Shown here piece after piece: positions 45,848 through 54,042 of a DNA stretch of 64,000 bases. A model generated the notes under the pieces. The model was not told where the DNA came from and made no database searches. It saw only the letters and a list, made by a program, of their open reading frames with translations. Positions within the stretch are counted from its first letter, which is position 1, and each line of letters begins with the position of its first letter. Source of the DNA: Paraburkholderia sejongensis (lineage in GTDB: Bacteria; Pseudomonadota; Gammaproteobacteria; Burkholderiales; Burkholderiaceae); assembly GCF_020880815.1 (NCBI RefSeq), contig NZ_JAJITD010000010.1, positions 62,001 to 126,000 on the forward strand, given 5' to 3'. The translations under genes and the position numbers were made by a program.

Positions 45848-46187
45848 CGGGGATTTGAGAAAAAATGCGCGACAGCGCGAGGACAGGCGAATCCGCAATT
45901 ATGCCGCGCGCGCCATCGACGGGCTATCGACGGGCTATCGACGGGCTATCGACGGGCGCGCGCAAAGCGCAAGCGCGAAGATGTGTTGTGTCGACGCGGA
46001 TGCACTACCCGGCCCCCTGCATGGCTGGGCTAGCGGCGCCGGTCGGCGCCGCTCAGCGACACTGCGTCGCCGAGGTTTCGCGCGTCCGTCCCGGCGCACG
46101 CTTGCCTCTCCCGCGCGGGGATTGGCGGAAACTGCCGGATTTTCGTGGACGGCGCCGCCGCGCCGGGCCGGGCCCGCACCCGCGGGC
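45848..46187. other. Gap upstream of the ElaA-type gene
   Basis: 340 bases. Contains the 11-bp tandem repeat (45915-45957) and a perfect 9-bp hairpin (AGCGGCGCC / GGCGCCGCT, 46032-46053) with a GGTC loop. The latter may mark the end of the TraB-like transcript on the minus strand but has no T-run. No gene is seen. Confidence 0.45.
45915..45957. repeat. 11-bp tandem repeat, 3.9 copies
   Basis: The unit ATCGACGGGCT is repeated three full times plus ten bases, without mismatches. It lies 68-110 bases upstream of the ElaA-type gene start on the minus strand, within its likely promoter region. Confidence 0.9.
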
Positions 46188-46955
46188 CTACGCGTCGAAC
46201 ACCGCTTCGACCGGCCGCGCGAGGCAGTCGAGCAGATTGCCCGGCCCGCACAGATGCAACGCGCCGACCACCACCAAGGTGCGCTCGTCGGTATCGAGCG
46301 ATGCGCGCAGCCGCGCGGCCCACGCGCGATTGCGGATGTCGAGCAGCGCGTGGCGCAGACCCGGCAGGTTGAACATCGGCGACTCGACCGCGATCCGCTG
46401 CAACGCCGGCAGATCGCCGTCGAGCCACGCCGCGTGCATCCGTTCGAGCGTGCGCTGCGGCTCGCCGAGATCGGCCATCAGCAATTCGAGCGCGGCGGCG
46501 ATCACTTCGAGCGAAATCGATTCGAGCGCCGCGGCGACGTCCCGCCCGGTCTCGAGAAACCGCAGCGGTTTGCCCTGCGCGCTAGCCGAACGCATCAGGC
46601 GCGGCTCGACACCTTCGACGGCATGCTGCAACAGCGTCGGCGCGACGATCAGCGCGGCCCACGGACGCAGCGCGTCGAGCGGCGCCAACGCACTACTCGC
46701 GGGCCACAGCGATTGCAGTTGAGTCCATACGTCGTCGCGCAGCAAGGGTTGCAGTTGCGCGGCGCTGCGCAGTGAACCGGATTGCGCGTCGGCGCGCAAA
46801 AACGGCAGGATCGTCGCCGGGTCGGATTCGAATACCAGCGCGTCGGCCCAGTCGTAGGCCTCGGCGATCCACGGCGGCGTGCGCCGGCTCGTGGCCGGAA
46901 ACAGATGCATCGAGCCGAGCAGGCGAACGTTGGTGCCGGTGAGTTGGAGATACAT
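46188..46955 (-). CDS. TraB/GumN-like protein
   Basis: 255-aa soluble protein of the TraB/GumN (TIKI-related) family, metal-dependent peptidase-like proteins. The N-terminal GxxH motif is LLGSMHLFPATSRRTPPW and the C-terminal one is VVVGALHLCGPGNLLDCL, with a central ERMHAAWLDGDLPAL region that recalls the family's middle part. There is no clear signal peptide (MYLQLTGTNVRLLGSMH), so it may be cytoplasmic; family members such as GumN are often exported. The biological role in bacteria is unknown. A palindrome and a tandem repeat lie in its upstream region. Confidence 0.8.
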   Translation of the reverse strand: MYLQLTGTNVRLLGSMHLFPATSRRTPPWIAEAYDWADALVFESDPATILPFLRADAQSGSLRSAAQLQPLLRDDVWTQLQSLWPASSALAPLDALRPWAALIVAPTLLQHAVEGVEPRLMRSASAQGKPLRFLETGRDVAAALESISLEVIAAALELLMADLGEPQRTLERMHAAWLDGDLPALQRIAVESPMFNLPGLRHALLDIRNRAWAARLRASLDTDERTLVVVGALHLCGPGNLLDCLARPVEAVFDA

Positions 46956-46984
46956 GCGGCGTGGGGACGACTGGCGATGGGAAT

Positions 46985-47003
46985 GCGGCGATTTTATCGC
47001 CGC
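46985..47003. promoter_or_regulatory. Palindrome upstream of the TraB/GumN-like gene
   Basis: GCGGCGAT, TTT, ATCGCCGC: a perfect 8-bp inverted repeat 30 bases before the gene start. On the minus strand its centre holds TAAAAT, which could be a -10, so the palindrome may be an operator. Confidence 0.45.
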
Positions 47004-47017
47004 TCGCGGACGCCGCG

Positions 47018-47050
47018 CGTCTGTTGTGCGTCTGTTGTGCGTCTGTTGTG
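47018..47050. repeat. 11-bp tandem repeat, three exact copies
   Basis: The unit CGTCTGTTGTG is repeated three times without mismatch, 63-95 bases upstream of the TraB/GumN-like gene start on the minus strand. The unit is unrelated to the other 11-bp repeat at 45915. Confidence 0.92.
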
Positions 47051-47211
47051 CGCCGGGCCGCCCGCACGGATGATTTTGCGGTCAGGCGCGAACCGGACGA
47101 ATTGCATCGAGCGGATTAAAACGCGCGTTTGACTATTCAGTTACGAGACCACGCGTCGCGCATTGAATCGTCATACGCAGCCCTTTTAATCATCGATCTT
47201 ACACATCGCGT

Positions 47212-47946
47212 TTATTGCGGGCCTTTTTTAAACGATTCGAGTTCAGACGTATAACGTTCGTTTCTCACTCCGTTACTGCCGTAATATTCTTCCACCGATT
47301 TCACCCAGCGGCCGACTTCGGGCACATACCAGAACGCTTTATAGGTACGGCCGGTTACTTCGACAGGGCCCACTTTCTGCGCATGCGTAATCATCGCGGT
47401 ATCGCCCTGCTCGACCTGGGTGGCCTGGGTGACGGTCTGATGCGGCTCGACCTGGCCGTGCCAGTCGCCTTCGGATTCGATCTTGATCGCGTCGAATTTG
47501 CCGGCCGGCACCTCGATGGACTCCGTGCCCACCACCCGGTATTGCGAACTCCATTTCGTCGACGCAAACACCTTGTTCGGATGCTGTTCGGTGTAGTCGA
47601 CACTCCAGCTCTTGCCCGCCGACAACGGAAAGGCGAATGGCCGGTTCACGACCGTTTCCGTACCGTTAACGCTGCGCTCGCGACTCCAGTCCACACCGGC
47701 GATCAGTTCGCGCGGCGGCTGCGTCGAGCCGGCGATTTTTGATTCGTAGTAGATGTGCGACGAGGTCGCGCGCAGCACCGTCACCTCGTTGTGCGATTGA
47801 TTCCAGCCCGACGGTCCTTTCTCGATCGTCGTCGCGTACACCCACGAGTCTCCGGGTTTGATTCCGGGAGCCGGCGCCGACTGCGCGAGCACCGTCAGCG
47901 GCAAACCAAGACTCAATAGCAGCGCGGCGATGCTGGGATTTCTCAT
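47212..47946 (-). CDS. Uncharacterised exported protein
   Basis: 244-aa protein with a Sec signal peptide (MRNPSIAALLLSLGLPLTVLA, cleavage after about residue 21 before QSAPAPG). The mature part is a beta-rich domain with GDSWVYATTIEKG, VNRPFAFPLSAGKSW and the block VPAGKFDAIKIESEGDW, a pattern seen in many secreted proteins of unknown function that measure lipid-like or ligand pockets. The end is YTSELESFKKGPQ. No catalytic motif is visible. The start at 47946 is set by the signal peptide; 23 upstream in-frame codons do not fit. It lies next to an AT-richer stretch and a decayed lipoprotein gene, which marks this spot as a variable site between core genes. Confidence 0.75.
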   Translation of the reverse strand: MRNPSIAALLLSLGLPLTVLAQSAPAPGIKPGDSWVYATTIEKGPSGWNQSHNEVTVLRATSSHIYYESKIAGSTQPPRELIAGVDWSRERSVNGTETVVNRPFAFPLSAGKSWSVDYTEQHPNKVFASTKWSSQYRVVGTESIEVPAGKFDAIKIESEGDWHGQVEPHQTVTQATQVEQGDTAMITHAQKVGPVEVTGRTYKAFWYVPEVGRWVKSVEEYYGSNGVRNERYTSELESFKKGPQ

Positions 47947-48129
47947 AGGTCGAATATTGATTTTATGCGAGAAGGATAAACGGTCACTGCAATTCATACA
48001 AATCGCCAACAACACGTTTTAATAAAGCATCAGGCATCGATACTTTACATCAACAAGACCCGAATGCTAGCGCCGAATATCGAATTAACGATACCCGATA
48101 AATCCGCAATAAAAACGAAAGATAATAAA

Positions 48130-48400
48130 ATGCGAAAGAAAGCCAGTAAACACGGAATGGTCAGCAGACCGGCCATTCTGGGGCATCGAGTGCGCTTTTG
48201 TTGGCTGGATGCGGCGGAGGTTCGTCGAGCGACACCGCGGCCGACGGTCAGATCGTCACGTTGCAGGGCGTCCGCGCGTAGGTGGTCAAGAGCGCTACCG
48301 CCGACCATCGTGTGCCCCACCAGTACACCGGCGGCATCTATGCGGCCTACGAAATCAAAAGCGGCACACCGCAAGACACGCACTCAAACGGCAGCTCGCT
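48130..48400 (+). pseudogene. Decayed lipoprotein gene
   Basis: An ATG at 48130 begins MRKKASKHGMVSRPAILG, a typical charged start of a signal peptide. Restoring one lost base near 48180 continues it as ASSALLLAGCGGGSSSDTAA, a clear lipobox (LAGC) with a Gly/Ser linker. The same frame then meets TAG at 48279 and runs on without stop through GGIYAAYEIKSGTPQDTHS. A frameshift plus a stop indicate a broken lipoprotein gene. A hairpin at 48407-48432 may be its old terminator. Family of the mature part not recognised. Confidence 0.55.
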
Positions 48401-48406
48401 CACAAC

Positions 48407-48432
48407 GAAGATGCCGCGCAAGCGGCATCTTC
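48407..48432 (+). terminator. Hairpin after the decayed lipoprotein gene
   Basis: A perfect 11-bp inverted repeat (GAAGATGCCGC / GCGGCATCTTC) with a GCAA tetraloop; no T-run follows. Confidence 0.5.
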
Positions 48433-48453
48433 CAAATACAGCAATAGAAAAAA

Positions 48454-48481
48454 GAAAAGCCCCGACGAGTCGGGGCTTTTC
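48454..48481. terminator. Terminator after tRNA-Cys
   Basis: A perfect 13-bp inverted repeat (GAAAAGCCCCGAC / GTCGGGGCTTTTC) with a 2-base centre. It ends the tRNA-Cys transcript on the minus strand and could also stop transcription coming from the other side. Confidence 0.85.
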
Positions 48482-48494
48482 TTACATCAACTAC

Positions 48495-48568
48495 TGGAGG
48501 CGCGAGCCGGAGTCGAACCGGCCTAAACGGCTTTGCAGGCCGCTGCATAACCGCTTTGCTATCGCGCC
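48495..48568 (-). tRNA. tRNA-Cys (anticodon GCA)
   Basis: 74-base cloverleaf with encoded CCA. Acceptor stem GGCGCGA pairs with TCGCGCC, anticodon loop CTGCAAA with anticodon GCA, T-arm CCGGTTCGACTCCGG. It lies downstream of the two tRNA-Gly genes, which end at their own terminator, so it may need readthrough or a separate promoter. Confidence 0.96.
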
Positions 48569-48669
48569 GCAAGCGGACTGGAATCTAGAAACGAGATTCT
48601 CAGATTGATCTGGCGGGAACCAGAAGGACCGGGGATTCCGATTGATCAGAACGGCCGGCCTTCCAAACA

Positions 48670-48690
48670 AAAAGGGAAGCGTTGCTTCCC
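48670..48690 (-). terminator. Terminator between tRNA-Gly pair and tRNA-Cys
   Basis: On the minus strand GGGAAGC, AAC, GCTTCCC is followed by TTTTTG, right after the second tRNA-Gly gene. Confidence 0.75.
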
Positions 48691-48698
48691 CTTATGTA

Positions 48699-48774
48699 TG
48701 GAGCGGGAGACGAGGCTCGAACTCGCGACCTCAACCTTGGCAAGGTTGCGCTCTACCAACTGAGCTACTCCCGC
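48699..48774 (-). tRNA. tRNA-Gly (anticodon GCC), distal copy
   Basis: 76-base cloverleaf with encoded CCA. Acceptor stem GCGGGAG pairs with CTCCCGC, anticodon loop TTGCCAA with anticodon GCC, T-arm GCGAGTTCGAGCCTCGT region. It differs from the proximal copy by a paired change in the acceptor stem only. Confidence 0.97.
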
Positions 48775-48837
48775 ATTGAACTGCTTCACACCGTGCCGCG
48801 TTCTTTACTTCGCCAAACAACACGATGCTTCGAAAAC

Positions 48838-48913
48838 TGGAGCGGGAAACGAGGCTCGAACTCGCGACCTCAACCTTGGCAAGGTTGCGCTCTACCAACT
48901 GAGCTATTCCCGC
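48838..48913 (-). tRNA. tRNA-Gly (anticodon GCC), proximal copy
   Basis: 76-base cloverleaf with encoded CCA and acceptor stem GCGGGAA pairing with TTCCCGC; anticodon GCC. First tRNA after the promoter at 48986-49014. The order uvrC, pgsA, tRNA-Gly, tRNA-Cys is the same as in E. coli (uvrC-pgsA-glyW-cysT). Confidence 0.97.
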
Positions 48914-48985
48914 GTTGCACTGCATTTACTGCTACTTCTTTGCTGCGTCTCCGGTGTTTCGCGTTGCGTGCATCGGAGAAACGAG

Positions 48986-49014
48986 ATTATGGAGAACCGA
49001 CCGAAACGTGTCAA
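48986..49014 (-). promoter_or_regulatory. Strong sigma-70 promoter of the tRNA-Gly genes
   Basis: Read on the minus strand: TTGACA (49009-49014), an exact 17-bp spacer, and CATAAT (48986-48991). Predicted start near 48979, leaving a 66-base leader before the first tRNA. Confidence 0.85.
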
Positions 49015-49121
49015 CCCCCTTTGCACAACTCTTTTAAAGAAATTATTTGCCTCATCGTTGCCCGAGGTTCGAGCACGTTTTGCTCCCCCGCGCCGCTACG
49101 TTCTCGACGACGTTTCCGATC

Positions 49122-49715
49122 TCAAGCGACACCACCACGCTCGCGAATTTGCGGCCATGCGAGCTTCATGTAGTAGAGCATCGACCAGATCGTCAGGAAC
49201 GCGGCCAGATAAATCAGCCATAGGCCCCACACGCGCGTATCGACCGTGATGCCGGCGCCGAGCCGCAACGGACCGTAGAACAGCAGCATCGGAATCGCGA
49301 TCATCTGGCACGCGGTCTTGAACTTGCCGAGCGAGTTGACCGCGACGCTCTTCGACGCGCCGATCTGCGCCATCCATTCGCGCAGCGCCGAGATTGCGAT
49401 TTCGCGTCCGACGATCACCAGCGCAATCGCCGAATCGATCCGCGACAGTTGCACGAGTACGAGCAGCGCGGCCGTCACCATCAGCTTGTCGGCGACCGGA
49501 TCGAGAAATGCGCCGAACGCGGAGGTCTGATTCCATTTGCGGGCAAGAAAGCCGTCGAACCAGTCGGTGAGCGCGGCCAGAATGAAGATCGTCGCGGCCG
49601 CGAGGTTGCGGTGCGCGGGACTCATCATCATGTCGGGCAGATAGAACACACCGACGACCAGCGGAATCAGCACGATTCGCAGCCAGGTCAGGAAGATCGG
49701 GAAATTAAACGGCAT
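49122..49715 (-). CDS. pgsA: CDP-diacylglycerol--glycerol-3-phosphate 3-phosphatidyltransferase
   Basis: 197-aa integral membrane enzyme (E. coli 182 aa) that makes phosphatidylglycerol phosphate, committing CDP-diacylglycerol to phosphatidylglycerol and cardiolipin. The CDP-alcohol phosphotransferase motif is DGFLARKWNQTSAFGAFLDP followed by VADK (D-G-x2-A-R-x8-G-x3-D-x3-D). About four to six transmembrane helices. The start at MPFNFPIFLTWLR is typical of PgsA; the upstream frame is hydrophilic. It follows uvrC on the same strand after 211 bases, as in E. coli. Confidence 0.96.
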   Translation of the reverse strand: MPFNFPIFLTWLRIVLIPLVVGVFYLPDMMMSPAHRNLAAATIFILAALTDWFDGFLARKWNQTSAFGAFLDPVADKLMVTAALLVLVQLSRIDSAIALVIVGREIAISALREWMAQIGASKSVAVNSLGKFKTACQMIAIPMLLFYGPLRLGAGITVDTRVWGLWLIYLAAFLTIWSMLYYMKLAWPQIRERGGVA

Positions 49716-49926
49716 GTGGGCAGGCGCAGCGTCGGACGAGTGAGTTGCAATTGTGCCGTGTCGCCGTGCCTGCCACAAGCAAGCCGGCGCGGCTGTGCAA
49801 GCGGCCGACTCGAGCCCGGCGCATGCCGCGCGCGGCGGGGCCGGACGGCGCTGGATGCTTCGACCCGTTCACGCGCCGCCGGACGAAGCGGCGCGCGGCG
49901 CGCCGCGAGTCACCGCGAGGCGAAGC

Positions 49927-52143
49927 TCAATGCAGCTGCCGGTAGATCTGCTCGGCCAGCGCCTGCGAAATGCCTTCGACGCTCGCGAGATCCTCGACGC
50001 TCGCGGCCACCACGCCGCGCAATCCGCCGAAGCGCGCGAGCAGCCGCTGACGCCGCTTCGCGCCGACCCCTTCGAGTTCCTCGAGCCGCGAGGTCTGGCG
50101 GGTCTTGCCGCGCTTCGCGCGCATGCCGGTGATCGCGAAGCGGTGCGCTTCGTCGCGGATCTGCGCGACCAGCATCAGCGCGGCGCTTTCCTTGCCGAGT
50201 TCGAGCGGCGTGCGGCCGTCGGCGAAAATCAGCGTTTCAAGGCCAACCTTGCGGCCCTCGCCTTTCGCGACCCCGACCAGCATGCCGGTATCGAGCCCGA
50301 GTTCGGTGAACACCTGGCGCGCAATTTCAACCTGCCCCTTGCCGCCGTCGATCAGCACGATGGTCGGCAGTGTGCCGCCGGCAGCGGCCGGTTCGGCCGC
50401 ATCGGCGGCGAGCGACGGCTCGGCGGCCGCGTCGCCTGGCGATTCGGCCGCTGCGTCGGCGGCATTGGCGGCGGCTTGCTCGACCATCTTCTCGTAGCGG
50501 CGCGTCAGCACCTGGCGCATCGCCGCGTAGTCGTCGCCGGGCGTGATGCCGGTGATGTTGTAGCGACGGTACTCCGACGACTGCATCTTGTGATGGTGAT
50601 AGACCACGCACGACGCCTGGGTCGCCTCGCCCATCGTGTGACTGATGTCGAAGCATTCGATGCGCAGATGCGCGAGGTCGTCGCACTCCATCCCGAGCGT
50701 GTCGGTCAGCGCGCGCGTGCGGGCCTGCTGCGAGCCCTGCTCCGACAGCAGTCGCGCGAGCGCGAGCCGGGCGTTCTGCTCGGCCATCGCGAGCCATGCG
50801 CGGCGTTGGCCCTGCGGCTGACGCAGCACGGTCACCTTGTGGCCCGCCTGTTCGGTCAGTACGTCGACCAGCTCACGCGCGGGTGCGTGGCTGACGACCA
50901 GCACCGGCGGCACGCGATTGCCCAGGTAGTGCTGCGCGATGAACGCTTCGAGCACCTCGGCTTCGATGCCGCCCGGCGCGCGGCCTTTGCGGCGCTGCGT
51001 GGCAGGGGCGGATGCGTCGGGCGCGGTCGGTTCTGCGTCTGTGGCGTCGAGGCCGGCGTCTTCGAGGTCGGCGTCTTCGTCTTCCGCCGGCATGTCCCGC
51101 GCGATCGCGAGCGCATCCGCGGCCGCCGCTGCATGCGCCGCGTCGTTCACACGCGCTTCGGCCTGCACCACCGGCACCGGCGCGCCGGCCGCGCCCGCGT
51201 TAGCGTCGGCGTCGGCGTCGGCGTCGCCGTCTTCCAGCCCGCCTTCGTCGGCGGTCAACGCGCTCTCCACATGAGTCGGGAAATACGCTTTATCACCGAG
51301 ATGCCGGCCGCCGCGCACCATCGCGAGATTCACGCACACGCGGCCGCCCAGCGCGACCACCGCGAGAATGTCGACGTCGCTGTCGCTGCCGACTTCGATC
51401 GCCTGTTGATGCAACACCGTCGACAGCGAACTCATCTGGTTGCGCACCGCCGCCGCCTGCTCGAACTTCAGCTCGCTCGCGAACGCGTGCATCTTCTGCT
51501 CGAGCTCCTTCATCACCTCGCCCTGGCGGCCGAGCAGAAAGCGCGCTGCGTTGCCGACATCGCGCGCGTAATCCTCTTCGCTGATATTGCCGACGCACGG
51601 CGCGGTGCAGCGGCCGATCTGATGCAACAGACACGGCCGCGTGCGGTTGTTGAACACCGAGTCCTCGCAGGTGCGCAACTGGAATACGCGCTGCAGGATC
51701 TGGATGCTCTCGCGCACCGCCCACGCGCTCGGAAACGGACCGAAGTACTGGTTCTTGCGATCGACCGAGCCGCGGTAATACGCCATGCGCGGAAACTTGT
51801 GGCCGGTCAGCTTCAGATACGGATACGACTTGTCGTCGCGAAACAGGATGTTGTAGCGCGGCGCGAGCGCCTTGATCAGATTGTTTTCGAGCAGCAGCGC
51901 CTCGGCCTCCGAGCGCGTGACGGTCGTCTCGATGCGCGCGATGCGCGTGACCATCATCGCGATGCGCGGCGACAGCTGGGTCTTCGTGAAGTAGCTCGAG
52001 ACGCGCTTTTTCAGGTCGCGCGCCTTGCCCACGTAGAGCACCGCGCCGCCGGTGTCGTAGTAGCGGTACACGCCGGGCAGATGCGGCAGTTGGGCGAGCA
52101 CTTTTTTCGGCTCGAAAGCGTCGGTTGCTGCGGATTCGGTCAT
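49927..52143 (-). CDS. uvrC: Excinuclease ABC subunit C, with low-complexity inserts
   Basis: 738-aa UvrC (E. coli 610 aa), the nuclease that makes the 3' and 5' incisions in nucleotide excision repair. The GIY-YIG domain starts PGVYRYYDTGGAVLYVGKA; then a Cys-rich stretch (CLLHQIGRCTAPCVG), the UVR motif region (FEQAAAVRNQMSSL), the RNase H-like endonuclease with IECFDISHTMG, and C-terminal helix-hairpin-helix repeats (LEGVGAKRRQRLLARFGGL, VEGISQALAEQIY). Two inserts explain the extra length: an Asp/Ala-rich stretch of about 100 residues near 295-395, partly coded by a hexamer repeat, and an Ala/Glu-rich stretch of about 35 residues within the nuclease domain near 575-610. Such inserts are known in related Burkholderia UvrC proteins. 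Confidence 0.96.
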   Translation of the reverse strand: MTESAATDAFEPKKVLAQLPHLPGVYRYYDTGGAVLYVGKARDLKKRVSSYFTKTQLSPRIAMMVTRIARIETTVTRSEAEALLLENNLIKALAPRYNILFRDDKSYPYLKLTGHKFPRMAYYRGSVDRKNQYFGPFPSAWAVRESIQILQRVFQLRTCEDSVFNNRTRPCLLHQIGRCTAPCVGNISEEDYARDVGNAARFLLGRQGEVMKELEQKMHAFASELKFEQAAAVRNQMSSLSTVLHQQAIEVGSDSDVDILAVVALGGRVCVNLAMVRGGRHLGDKAYFPTHVESALTADEGGLEDGDADADADANAGAAGAPVPVVQAEARVNDAAHAAAAADALAIARDMPAEDEDADLEDAGLDATDAEPTAPDASAPATQRRKGRAPGGIEAEVLEAFIAQHYLGNRVPPVLVVSHAPARELVDVLTEQAGHKVTVLRQPQGQRRAWLAMAEQNARLALARLLSEQGSQQARTRALTDTLGMECDDLAHLRIECFDISHTMGEATQASCVVYHHHKMQSSEYRRYNITGITPGDDYAAMRQVLTRRYEKMVEQAAANAADAAAESPGDAAAEPSLAADAAEPAAAGGTLPTIVLIDGGKGQVEIARQVFTELGLDTGMLVGVAKGEGRKVGLETLIFADGRTPLELGKESAALMLVAQIRDEAHRFAITGMRAKRGKTRQTSRLEELEGVGAKRRQRLLARFGGLRGVVAASVEDLASVEGISQALAEQIYRQLH
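51203..51226. repeat. Hexamer repeat inside uvrC
   Basis: GCGTCG repeated four times (CGACGC on the coding strand), coding for alternating Asp-Ala within the acidic insert of UvrC. Copy number could vary without breaking the frame. Confidence 0.8.
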
Positions 52144-52414
52144 GCGGGGTCGTTTGGGTGGGACGGTGTCGCGCTCGGTGTGGCTCGGTGTCGCTTAGTC
52201 TCGTCGTTGTCTCGCAGAGGCGCCGGGCGTGGCATCGCGGTCGCTCATCGGGCAACGCACCTGGCGGCCCGCTCGTCGTGCCGCAGTCGTGCTCGAAGCG
52301 CTGGGAACGGTCGCGCGCGATCGCGAGCGAGGCTATAGAATCGCCAGTTTAGATCATTCCGCGTGGCTTCGAACCCGCTTCGCGTCGCCGAAGCCGGCCG
52401 CTGCCCGAACCGCC

Positions 52415-53626
52415 ATGTCCGCCGTCCCGCCCGCTTCCGGAACCCCCGCCGCACCCGCCAGCCCGGCCGGTCTCGCCACCCCGATCGCCTGCGATATCTT
52501 TTGCGCGGTCATCGACAACTTCGGCGACATCGGCGTGTGCTGGCGTCTCGCGCGCCAGCTCGCCGGCGAGCACGGCTGGCAGGTGCGGGTATTCGTCGAC
52601 GATCTGCATGCGTTCAGGAAGCTGTGCCCGTCGCTCGACACCACTCGCGCGCGTCAAACACTCGACGGCATCGTCATCGAACACTGGCACGAACCGGCTC
52701 ACGCCGGCGACACGCTCGAAGTCGCCGACGTCGTGATCGAAGCGTTCGCGTGCGAGCTGCCGCCGGTCTACATCGCCGCGATGGCCGAACGCCCGCGCGC
52801 GCCGTTGTGGCTGAACCTCGAATACCTGAGCGCCGAAGACTGGGTCGCCGACTTCCATCTGAGGCCGTCGCCGCATCCGCGCTATCCGCTCAGCAAGACG
52901 TTCTTCTTCCCCGGGCTCGGCCCCGGCACCGGCGGCGTGCTGAAAGAGCAGCAACTCGACGCGGCGCGCGCCGCATTCGAAGCGTCGGCCGATGCGCGCG
53001 CCCACTGGTGGCGCACCAGCACCGGCCACCCGCCGCCGCCCGCCGACGCAACGGTTATCTCGCTGTTCGCATACGAGACTCCGGCCGTCGACAGCCTGCT
53101 CGAACAATGGCGCGACAGCGCGAGCCCGATCGTGCTGCTGGTCCCCGAAGGCCGCATTTCCGGCGCGCTCGCGCGCTTTTTCGGGCTGCCGTCGTTCGCG
53201 GCGGGCAGCCACGCGACGCGCGGCAACCTCACCGCGCACGCACTCGCGTTCACCGACCAGCCCGGCTACGACGCGCTGCTGTGGGCCAGCGACGTCAATT
53301 TCGTGCGCGGCGAGGATTCGTTCGTGCGCGCGCAATGGGCCGCGAAGCCGTTCGTCTGGCACATCTATCCGCAAGCCGACGATGCCCATCTGCCGAAACT
53401 CGACGCCGCGCTCGCCCACTACACCCGCACGCTGCCGGCCGCCGCACGCGGCGCGCTCGAGCGCTTCTGGCACGCGTGGAACGGCAATGGTCAAGCGGAC
53501 TGGGCGCAATTCCAGCGCCATTACCCGCTACTGAAGCAACGCGCCGCCGGCTGGGCGGCCGAACTCGCGCAAGTCGGCGATCTCGCTGGAAATCTGACCT
53601 CGTTCGCAAAAAGTCAGTTAAAATAA
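52415..53626 (+). CDS. earP: EF-P arginine rhamnosyltransferase EarP
   Basis: 403-aa GT-B (GT104) inverting glycosyltransferase that transfers rhamnose from dTDP-rhamnose to Arg32 of EF-P. The N-terminal active-site segment is CAVIDNFGDIGVCWRLARQL, with the two catalytic Asp residues of the family, and the C-terminal donor site is VRGEDSFVRAQWAAKPFVWH with the conserved Asp/Glu-Asp and Arg. The Ala/Pro-rich stretch before CDIFC is poorly conserved, so the start (52415) is approximate. efp follows in the same direction, the hallmark arrangement of the EarP-dependent branch of EF-P modification. Confidence 0.95.
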   Translation: MSAVPPASGTPAAPASPAGLATPIACDIFCAVIDNFGDIGVCWRLARQLAGEHGWQVRVFVDDLHAFRKLCPSLDTTRARQTLDGIVIEHWHEPAHAGDTLEVADVVIEAFACELPPVYIAAMAERPRAPLWLNLEYLSAEDWVADFHLRPSPHPRYPLSKTFFFPGLGPGTGGVLKEQQLDAARAAFEASADARAHWWRTSTGHPPPPADATVISLFAYETPAVDSLLEQWRDSASPIVLLVPEGRISGALARFFGLPSFAAGSHATRGNLTAHALAFTDQPGYDALLWASDVNFVRGEDSFVRAQWAAKPFVWHIYPQADDAHLPKLDAALAHYTRTLPAAARGALERFWHAWNGNGQADWAQFQRHYPLLKQRAAGWAAELAQVGDLAGNLTSFAKSQLK

Positions 53627-54042
53627 GCGGTTATCCAACGGCCGACGACGCAAGCGCGGCCCGATCCGGCAGCACACTCTTGGTCAGCCAGGCTGGCCCG
53701 TCCCCCAGTGGAAAACGTCACGCGCGCCCCAACCTTCGGAGCCGGCACGCGAATGTCAAAAAAGGGACGTAGCGTAGTGGCTTCCCGGATCGGCGCCACT
53801 CGTGTACACGCCCGCACAGGGTAAAAATCAGGTAACGGACAGGTGGAATGGCCGGGCACCGGCGGGCTGCGTCAGGCGGTCCCCACCCGGGTTTCCGCCG
53901 CGGGCCGACCCCGTTTTGCGCATCCCCGACAGCATCGCCGTTTCGACACGGCGCGCGGCTGGCGGTAAGCGAAACGCCGAAACCGCTTGCGCCGTATGCC
54001 GTTGAGCAACATTTAGCTACTTATCTCGTACAGGACAGTTTT
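53627..54042. other. Gap between earP and efp
   Basis: 416 bases with no supported gene. An open frame running into efp is not conserved in character. No promoter with both hexamers was recognised, although the length suggests that efp has its own. Confidence 0.4.

Noticed and set aside
45915..47050. Short tandem repeats considered as a CRISPR array
   Set aside because: Units of 11 bp are contiguous without spacers and occur as two unrelated sequences; no cas genes are present.
49753..52338. 861-codon + strand frame
   Set aside because: Antisense to uvrC; no recognisable protein features.
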